Shown: piece after piece, positions 56,985 through 64,000 of the stretch
Layout of the letters: each line of letters begins with the position of its first letter
Position numbering within the stretch: position 1 is the first letter of the stretch
Assembly: GCA_022661535.1 (NCBI GenBank)
Contig: JAKULF010000009.1
Location: 1,302,001-1,366,000, forward strand
Length of the DNA: 64,000 nucleotides
Reading direction: 5' to 3'
From: Eutypa lata
Taxonomy: Eukaryota; Ascomycota; Sordariomycetes; Xylariales; Diatrypaceae
Notes under the pieces: generated by a model
The model's database searches: none
What the model saw: the letters and a program-made list of their open reading frames with translations, nothing else
Told to the model about the DNA's origin: nothing
Position numbers and translations under genes: made by a program

Positions 56985-57991
56985 TACTGCGATATGTGTG
57001 CAAAGTCGCTGTGACGGTGCTTGCTGAGGTGGACATGGGTAGGTGGAAAACTTACCTGTTCGGGAGAAGGCTCTTCATATAGGTAGGTAGAGCGGTCGGG
57101 TGGACTCGGACCTCCGTTTGCTTTCGTGTTTTTCTCAATACCTATGGATTATGGATAGACGAGTGATTGGCGATCACACGGCAGACATATAACACGGCAC
57201 ACTGTCCTCGGCCGACACTTATCTGTTTGAGGAAGTTGGGGTTTGTAGTTTCTCGTCGTGGGTAGTATCCAGGCTTACGGATCTGCTAATGAAGTTGGTT
57301 GGCGTCCGCACGTGGGAATGTAAGATAGTGGAGACTCGGCTTTCACGTGCTGTCTTACGATGCACTTCACTGGATGTTAACGGAATGTCTCTCGCAAAAA
57401 CAGGCTGGAGAAGGAATAATCCGGGATGATACAATTCCGAGGGTCATTTACGCTTGTGAAACAAGTATATGGCGGATTTACATTCATTTAATACGCGAGA
57501 CGGACCATATCCACATCATAGGAAATGAATACAAAAGTTGGAGTCTTCTACGCGGCAGCCTTTGGTATCATGCACGAGTTGGAGACAATAACCCGACAAC
57601 ATGAAACACTTTCGACTGTTGAAGATTATTTCCCATCTTGACCCGCCTTATATTCAATTGCAAACGTTGTTTAATCAGTTCGTAGGCCAACGACGTGGAT
57701 AATTGGTCGGACTTATGTTTTCAATCTATCTCGGGATGATCTCCCGGGATCGATGGTTATTTATAGTAGTAAATAATACCTTCAACATTTGGAATAATGC
57801 ATTAAATATAACAAGTTAAGTATGCTAGTAATGTATCAGATGGATTTACCGGATACAGCCAATAGTGTTGCACACTGATCGACAACGTCTATGATTTATG
57901 AACCGGCACTTGATATTAGCACGACATCCTTCCAGTCACGCCGAAGCTTGCCAAGCTTCTTGTGGCCACTGATGCGGCTATTGTTAATATT
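56985..57991. other. Intergenic stretch
   Basis: Upstream of the EEP enzyme and downstream of the Dal5-like permease. No supportable gene. Confidence 0.6.
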
Positions 57992-59792
57992 TCAGACTGC
58001 ATATCGATATTCAGGACGTGCTTCCATGCCTAGAGCGTGTGTGAGCTCGCCGGAATCAAGCTTCTTGTTCAGACGAGCATAGTATTGACGCATAAGCAGA
58101 GCAGTGATAATGAAGACTCCCTGAGTACAGCCATTCGTAACCAGCGCTGGTCGGTAGACAGGTGCATCCTCCGTACGATATACCAGAGAAGACACAATAC
58201 CGGCCAAGTTCATCGCCATGTAGTTCAGGCCAAGAGCGATGGCACGTCCAGTCGTAGTTGGCGTATTAGCCGCTATCCATGCAGGTACGAGATTGCTGGG
58301 AAGGAAAGTCGCTCCTGTAATTAAATAGGTCAAGAAGTATCCAACTTGAGGTAGATGTACCAGGTCCAGCGTTCCAAGGAGAATCCAGGCTATAAGAGAG
58401 ATAACGGTGGTGGCGCAAGCGAAGCTGGCACGTTGTTGGTACCGGTCCGAAAGCCAGCAGATTGAAACCTGGAATACCGCTGCTACAAGATTCGGTCCAA
58501 CGGTATAGAGATTGGCGGTAGTGGATTCGGTTGTGAGTCGCTTGATCATAGTCTATCACAAAGCTCGTTAATACTAGCCGGTGATTTTACGCTACGGCGA
58601 GGTTATTCTTACTGGGAGAAAATTCGAGCTGCTGGCCACGCCAACACCGTACATCAGAGCCATGAATGCGTAAGCCCAGGTTGGCCAATGCTTCAACTGG
58701 TTCTTTGCATCTTGCCAGCGAAATTTCTTGTCCTGGTCCTGGGAATCCTGCTCTAGGCGAAGCTTTGCAAGTTTGACTTCCTCCTCCGTATACCATCGTG
58801 ACTTCTCGGGGCTTCGAGGCGCAAAGACGTAAAGGTATGCAGCGACTACGGCTGTGATAGAACCTTCGATCAGGAACAGATATTGCCAGCCCTGCGAGGT
58901 GTTAGCATCTTGGCCTTTTGGTCTTCACGAATAGGGGCTACTTACATGTAACCTTCCTTGCCACTGAAAGACACTCCAGGATATCAGACCGCTAACAGCA
59001 CCCTGGACATATGTCAGTATAAGCTGCAAGTGGATCATGTAGAACTACGTACGGCAATGAACCCCATTTGACCAATCCAAGAAACGCGGAAAGCCATCTC
59101 TTTCCTGGTATAGAATAAGGAGAGATAATACACCTCGCATGGCTTGTCTACAACAGGTCAGTGTGTCTGGTCACAGACTAAAGATATACTCTCATATGAT
59201 GGTTGGGATTATAAATACACATACTGTGTAATTGTTAGCTTCATGAGCCTCCATAATGCTTCTTATATGTGATGTTATACATAGGTGTACGTACCAAGCA
59301 GCTTCAGCAGCTCCCATGATGATTCTGGTTGCCATGATACCTCCAAAATTCGTGCAAGCGGCAGCACCCATAGTGCAAGCACCCCAGGCCAGAATGGTAA
59401 AAGGGATAACCCGCGCCGAATTGTACTTCTTTGCCAATAGAGTCCAGGGGACGTTGAAGAGGGCATACGGGACATAGAACAAAACAAGGAGCAACGAAAA
59501 CTGGTTGCCGGTCATGCCGAGGTCTTTTTCGAGGCCGTCTGTCTTTGCATTTCCCAGATTGGCTCGGTCAAGGGTATTTGTGAAGTAGGCGAGAGCTTTT
59601 GGCTCGATGTCAGTGTCGCCATTGCTAGACAGGATAATCAGACTCACCTAGGCCGGGCATCATGAGAAGGTCTGTCTTCCTAATGAGCCGCTTCTCAAGT
59701 GCCCTGTTATTTTGGAAGGCCTCATTATCGTTCACAGACTCCGATCCGGACACCGTTCCCGGCTGCTTCTCTTCTCGATCGCTGTCAGTCAT
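57992..59792 (-). CDS. Dal5-like MFS permease (allantoate/dipeptide/nicotinate type)
   Basis: Six exons: 59792-59648, 59595-59295, 59133-59053, 59002-58946, 58891-58613 and 58552-57992, 475 aa as assembled. Family marks: LAYFTNTLDRANLGNAKTDG in helix 1 and after, LFYVPYALFNVPWTLLAKKY, RIIMGAAEAAW, YYLSLFYTRKEMAFRVSW, and FAPRSPEKSRWYTEEEV in the central loop. About 12 helices. The family (anion:cation symporters) imports allantoate, ureidosuccinate, small peptides, nicotinate or related carboxylates. One junction is odd: the strongest 5' site after exon 2 (GTACGT) leads to an immediate TGA, and only a weaker site four bases on, with acceptor at 59134, keeps frame but omits a few residues of a conserved loop. 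The gene may be intact, alternatively spliced or freshly damaged. It is divergent from the dipeptidase gene. Confidence 0.85.
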
Positions 59793-60194
59793 CGTGAGGG
59801 CAAATTTGGATTAATTAATTATCAAGTATGTCTAACCCTGTAGGCGGAAGTATAATGATTCGACAAGAGTATATATCGCCAGTCTAAGTAACGCCGATAC
59901 GGTACATATTTGAAAACCACGCGCGCGAGCCGACCAGACTTTATCTATGCTTTATCTATACCTATCAAACCTATGTCGATCATATTGGACCTCATATGAC
60001 CCCGTGCCTGAGGCTCAAACCCAAGTGATTGCGTGATACCTACCCAAGAGACCCGTCAACCCCTGCAGCTATTGGTAGTCTGCGGTTTTCGAGCTGTTAA
60101 TTAGATACTTCGCGAAGGTCGAAAACCCGGATTCAGGATAGTGTCGTGGCGGCCAAGGATATTTCGCGATTGCACCATCGCCTAGCACCGATTA

Positions 60195-60206
60195 CGGGCT
60201 AAGCCG
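60195..60206. promoter_or_regulatory. CGG-N6-CCG Zn2Cys6 site
   Basis: CGG GCTAAG CCG, followed by A. This spacing is the one used by Ppr1/UaY-type Zn2Cys6 regulators of pyrimidine and purine breakdown genes. It lies about 400 bp from the permease start and 510 bp from the dipeptidase start. Confidence 0.4.
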
Positions 60207-60210
60207 AAAG

Positions 60211-60224
60211 GCGACCGGGGTCGC
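60211..60224. repeat. Short GC-rich inverted repeat
   Basis: GCGACC-GG-GGTCGC, perfect 6-bp arms with a two-base centre, four bases after the CGG-N6-CCG site. Confidence 0.6.
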
Positions 60225-60244
60225 GGACCCTACAATATAAGAAC

Positions 60245-60270
60245 CCCGTGCCTCGTCCGTCAGGCACGGG
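60245..60270. repeat. Inverted repeat / hairpin
   Basis: CCCGTGCCT and AGGCACGGG, perfect 9-bp GC-rich arms with an 8-base loop, followed on the plus strand by TTTT. Could be an operator, or an RNA hairpin if transcribed. Confidence 0.6.
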
Positions 60271-60712
60271 TTTTCCCCATGCCTGGGAAACACAGCAAAA
60301 GCAGCTCATCGCGGCCGTTGCCAACAATGACGGGCCCACTCGTCGAAAAGCGATTCGCCAACGACTCTTCTCCACAGAACCATTGCGTCGGAACTAGTAG
60401 TAAGACGTGATTATAGGGTAACATTGTGATAGCAACTCGAAACAATATGAGAGGTCAATAGCAAAGTGGGTTCTACGCTATGTTCCGCAAAGATGCAATT
60501 TACGTGATATTCCCGTGGCAGCATCGGCTCCAACGACTACCTTCCGAACGGCCAAGAATCAGTCGCCGCCGGATACGGCCCGATATCGCAGTCGGTGAAG
60601 TTCAAGATGGCATACGAAATGGCTGGATTTCTAAAGACATTCTACCATCTGTCTTGGAAACCTTATCTTTCACCTTCATTTGTGTTATTTGTTGGTGGGA
60701 TACGGGACGACA

Positions 60713-62323
60713 ATGGCTGATACAATCGCAAGCTCCGGGGAGGATATCCAGCAAGGCGGGGATCGCCGGGATCAGAATCCGTCGGGAAGTAACGGAAACA
60801 GAGATAGCAATGCCCTCATTATTCACCCTCATGCTACCCAGGCTGGCTGGCTCAGTCGCTGGCGAAGTACACTGATCATCGGTGGTTTCGCAATTCTCCT
60901 CGCCCCCTTTACTTCACTGGGTAGCTGGTTTTTGCCAGCAGAGGAGCCGATTGATCCCACCAACTATGTTCTACGGACGAAACGAGTACTAGAAACGACG
61001 CCATTAATCGACGGTCATAATGACCTGCCCTGGATGATACGCGTGGAGCTTCACAATCGCATATACGATGGCAAGTTTGATTTGAACCAACGGCTACTAG
61101 GCCACACGGACATTGGCCGAATAAGAAAAGGAATGATGGGAGGCCAGTTCTGGAGTGTCTATGTGAAGTGCGATGTTGCGCAGAAACATTTCGAGGACCC
61201 TTCGGTGAGTATTCTTTAGAATCTAGAACATCGCAGCATCATGATCCGACCTAGCTAATATTGGCCACCATCAATAGTGGATCGTACGTGATACACTTGA
61301 GCAGATCGATGTGGCCAAGAGATTCATAGCCGAGTCACCAGATGTCTTTACATATTGTGAGACGCCAGCCTGCGCTCGCGCCGCCTTCAAAAATGGTCGC
61401 ATCGCTAGTATGTTGGGCATTGAGGGTGGCCACCAGCTCGGAGGCTCCATTGCTGCGATCCGGCAGGCGTACGACTTGGGGGTCCGCTATATCACTACGA
61501 CGCATAATTGCGATAATGCCTGGGCAACATCTGCTACGACAGTGTCTCGGGGAAATCCGGATAGAGGGCTGACACAATTCGGTGCCGCATATGTTCGCGA
61601 GATGAATCGTTTGGGGATGATGGTTGATCTATCGCATGTTTCTCATCAGACCATGCGTGATGTTCTGTCCATCACCCGTGCGCCGGTGATATTCTCGCAT
61701 TCAGGGGCTTACTCTGTGACCCCACACCTGCGCAATGTACCGGACGACGTTCTTCGAAATGTTCGCCAGAATGGAGGTATTGTGATGGCTGTTTTTGTGA
61801 ATCGCTTCTTGAACATGAAAGACCCAACCGCGGTTACGATTCACGACGTTGTCGATCATATCTGGCATCTGGCTGAAATTGCTGGCTGGGAACATGTTGG
61901 GATAGGATCTGATTTTAGTGGAACGCCTCATACGCCGACTGGTCTCGAGGTAAGATAGCAATGCTCTTTGTCTTTCGCACTTATGCTTATATGCTATAGG
62001 ATGTATCGAAATTCCCTGATTTGATCGAACTTCTAATGGCTCGCGGCGCCACCGACGAACAGGTCAGGCTCTTGGTGGGGGACAACCTTCGAGTCTGGGG
62101 ATCAATCCAGCAGAGAGCCCAAGAGATCCAAGCTGAAGGTGAAAAGCCCGTCGAAGAAGAGTGGGAAGGGAGAAAGTGGCATAACGGCTGGAAAAGTTCA
62201 CCTTACATGTACCGCGAAACCCGGGAAAGGGCAGCGAAAGAGGACTGGGGCGAGCCTGAACAATTCAATGTTGGAAAATCTGGTACTCATGGCGGCCTGG
62301 TGAAGGAAGATAAAGACATATAA
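60713..62323 (+). CDS. Membrane-anchored dipeptidase (peptidase M19)
   Basis: Three exons (60713-61204, 61278-61949, 62000-62323) give 495 aa. A hydrophilic N-terminus of about 50 residues precedes one membrane helix ([20 protein letters not shown]), giving a type II topology with the enzyme outside or in the vacuole lumen. Zinc site: [14 protein letters not shown] with His102 and Asp104, [12 protein letters not shown] with the bridging Glu, VDLSHVSH and IFSHSGAYS with the later His ligands, and [10 protein letters not shown], where Ser replaces the second Asp common in animal enzymes. The family hydrolyses dipeptides, including Cys-Gly from glutathione; related enzymes act in epipolythiodioxopiperazine pathways (GliJ type). 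Divergent from a Dal5-like permease, it may cleave peptides that the permease brings in or that are made outside. Confidence 0.93.
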
Positions 62324-63164
62324 CCTCCATCTTTAACTGGCTGAACCTGCATCTTACTTCGAACAAATAAACCATTCTTACTGCTACTTCCAAATTATAT
62401 CCATATACCTTCAGGACCCCGTATCTCCGCCGATAGGAATACAATTTTAATATCTACGAGACGAAGAGTAACACTCTATATGCACGTACCTGGGTTGATT
62501 TAGAAAAGACATATTTTGTGTAAATTCCAATTTCTATTACCATTTCGTCACGCATCATTGGGTATACCCGAGATTGATTCACAGTGGATTCGCCCTGTAG
62601 CCAAATACCACTCTTAACATACAACTATATAAATCGTCAACACCCCACCGTATCACGCAATGCGAATCTCAGAATAACGATATATAGTTACTATATTTAC
62701 AGCGGATGAATCCGTCAAGGCCTGGATTCTCCGTTGAGCTAGCGAAAGCGAGCAGCACGGGGGTATAGCCAATAAGACTAGTCTTATTACGAGGCCGATT
62801 GTCCTCCGAGCAACTTGGAGTAGAAGAGGGGTTTATCAACCAGTCTTCGGAATAGCAGCGACTACCAGATTACCAAGCAAGTATATCACTAACAAATATG
62901 GATTATGACCTAGCACTTATTCCCGCCCTTGACCTATCTTGTCAGATTTCATTCTTTGGGACTGGCTATTGGCTGAGTTGTTTGTACCATACATAGGTAG
63001 TGGTGCATGGCTTCGTCTGAATGCTACCCAGGCGTGACGATACATAATCCAATCGATTTAATGCATCCCAATGACCATAGAATCAACTTTCTTTCTATGC
63101 TTGATTCGAGGCACCTTACAACCCCCCTTTGATAAGTTCGGTGGATCCTCTCCTCGATACCAAC
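62324..63164. other. Intergenic stretch
   Basis: Downstream of the dipeptidase and upstream of the P450. Nothing distinctive seen. Confidence 0.6.
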
Positions 63165-64000
63165 ATGGCTGTCCTCCCATCGTCTTTGGAAGATGTGCAG
63201 GGATCCTACCTATCCTCAATCTGCCCCCTTCTGAAGCTTACATTGATTTCCCCGGTAGTTGTCCTAGTTGTTTACATCCTTCTCAATGAGGTTGTGCGAC
63301 TACAAACCCGGATCCCAAAGTTACCAGGACCACGGGGCTATCCTCTACTAGGGAGTCTCCCGTCCTTGCGTGGGACAGCAACTTCGGACGAGTACAGGAT
63401 ATGGGCTGAGCGCTACGGTGATGTATTTCAAGTGCAACTGGGCAACGTCCCAGCTGTGATTGTCAACAGTGCTGCCGCAGCTCGGGCGCTATTCATTACC
63501 CAGCGGGAAGCGACAAACTCTCGGCCTGTGTTCCATGTCTTACATAAAAAGGTCCAGCAAGGTAGTTCGGTTATGAGCATTGGGACCAGTCCTTGGGATG
63601 ACAGCTGCAAAAGGCGTCGCAAGGTCGCTGCGACAGCTTTGAACAAAACAAGCACCGAGAGTTATCTACCAGTAAGCACCCACCTATGGAAACTAGTCTA
63701 GCCCCGTTTAACTTGGAGTGGATAGATCCTAGACCTCGAGTCACGAGCTTTCATACAGGATATGCTAGCCATCTGCAAGGGGGGAAAGGAATCGGTCGAC
63801 ATTCTCGATCCTACTCGCAAGTTTGCTTTGAATCTAAGTTTGACGCTGGCCTATGGCACCCGGTAAGCCCAAATTCGGGAGAAGAATGATATCAGTTACT
63901 GATTATGATCCGTATTAAGAGTTGAGGATGTCAAGGATCTACATAGAGACTTAGCAATCTCTGAAATCCTTTATGTTGAAGATCAAATCTCGAAGTTCCG
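63165..64000 (+). CDS. Cytochrome P450, N-terminal part, cut by right edge
   Basis: Three exons are visible: 63165-63671, 63726-63862 and 63920 to the edge, joined in frame through GT-AG introns. The N-terminus has a membrane anchor (LTLISPVVVLVVYILLNEVV) and the proline-rich hinge IPKLPGPRGYPLLGSLP. VFQVQLGNVPAVIVNSAAAA, SIGTSPWDDSCKRRRKVAA (helix C area) and LDLESRAFIQDML follow. These resemble the CYP504-like phenylacetate-hydroxylase type of fungal P450s. The I-helix, ExxR and the haem-binding Cys lie beyond the window, so activity cannot be judged. It is downstream of the dipeptidase on the same strand, 840 bp apart. Confidence 0.9.

Larger units (their letters stand above)
59793..60712. 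other. Divergent promoter, permease / dipeptidase
   Basis: Shared 0.9-kb upstream region. Contains a CGG-N6-CCG site (60195-60206), a short GC-rich hairpin (60211-60224) and a longer one (60245-60270). Open frames near 60.48-60.87 kb overlap the dipeptidase start and show no domain. Confidence 0.6.

Noticed and set aside
60480..60875. 131-codon open frame in the permease/dipeptidase promoter
   Set aside because: Overlaps the dipeptidase start in another frame, and has no domain.

Overview
The window is nuclear DNA of a filamentous ascomycete. Most genes carry short GT-AG introns of about 50-190 bp. The gene content is typically fungal: an HR-PKS relic, a LysM effector, a siderophore transporter, a Dal5-like permease, an isopenicillin-N-acyltransferase-like enzyme and a BCS1-type AAA ATPase. 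The fungal class cannot be fixed from the sequence. I find about 21 protein genes and three broken loci, separated by many gene-free gaps of 0.4-4.6 kb, some very AT-rich. No tRNA, rRNA, CRISPR array or intact transposon was recognised.

Left third (1-23.9 kb). A dead polyketide synthase (minus strand) runs off the left edge. Its KS is joined straight to ER-KR, with AT, DH and MT missing. Then come a small secreted Cys-rich protein, an unrecognised five-exon gene, an intron-crowded prolyl-tRNA synthetase with micro-exons, a small NIF3-like protein, a broken Galpha/Helo-like locus, a one-LysM secreted protein beside an AT-rich island, a tail-anchored sulfotransferase-like protein and a tiny SMP-motif stress protein.

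Middle (23.9-41.9 kb). A secreted GMC oxidoreductase is divergent from an MFS siderophore-iron transporter. A full-size ABC-B transporter and an NAD-dependent reductase follow on the same strand. The gap before the ABC gene holds two exact ATCWGATAA iron-GATA (SreA-type) sites 74 bp apart, so transporters and sites together suggest an iron-linked module. Next are a REXO4-like exonuclease and an F-box/ankyrin gene that starts right after a 22-A tract and is frame-broken.

Right third (46.5-64 kb). BCS1-like AAA ATPase, phosphoinositide phospholipase C, a tandem SDR plus penicillin-acyltransferase-like Ntn hydrolase without a peroxisomal tail, a small repeat protein with CRE and STRE sites in its promoter, and a secreted EEP phosphoesterase. 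A Dal5-like permease and a membrane dipeptidase diverge from a shared promoter carrying a CGG-N6-CCG site and two hairpins; together they look like a dipeptide or ureide uptake-and-cleavage unit. A cytochrome P450 runs off the right edge.

The best candidates for follow-up are the KS-ER fusion relic, the iron-linked transporter pair, the acyltransferase/SDR pair and the permease/dipeptidase pair. None is proven to be a new system; all family calls come from reading motifs, without database searches.
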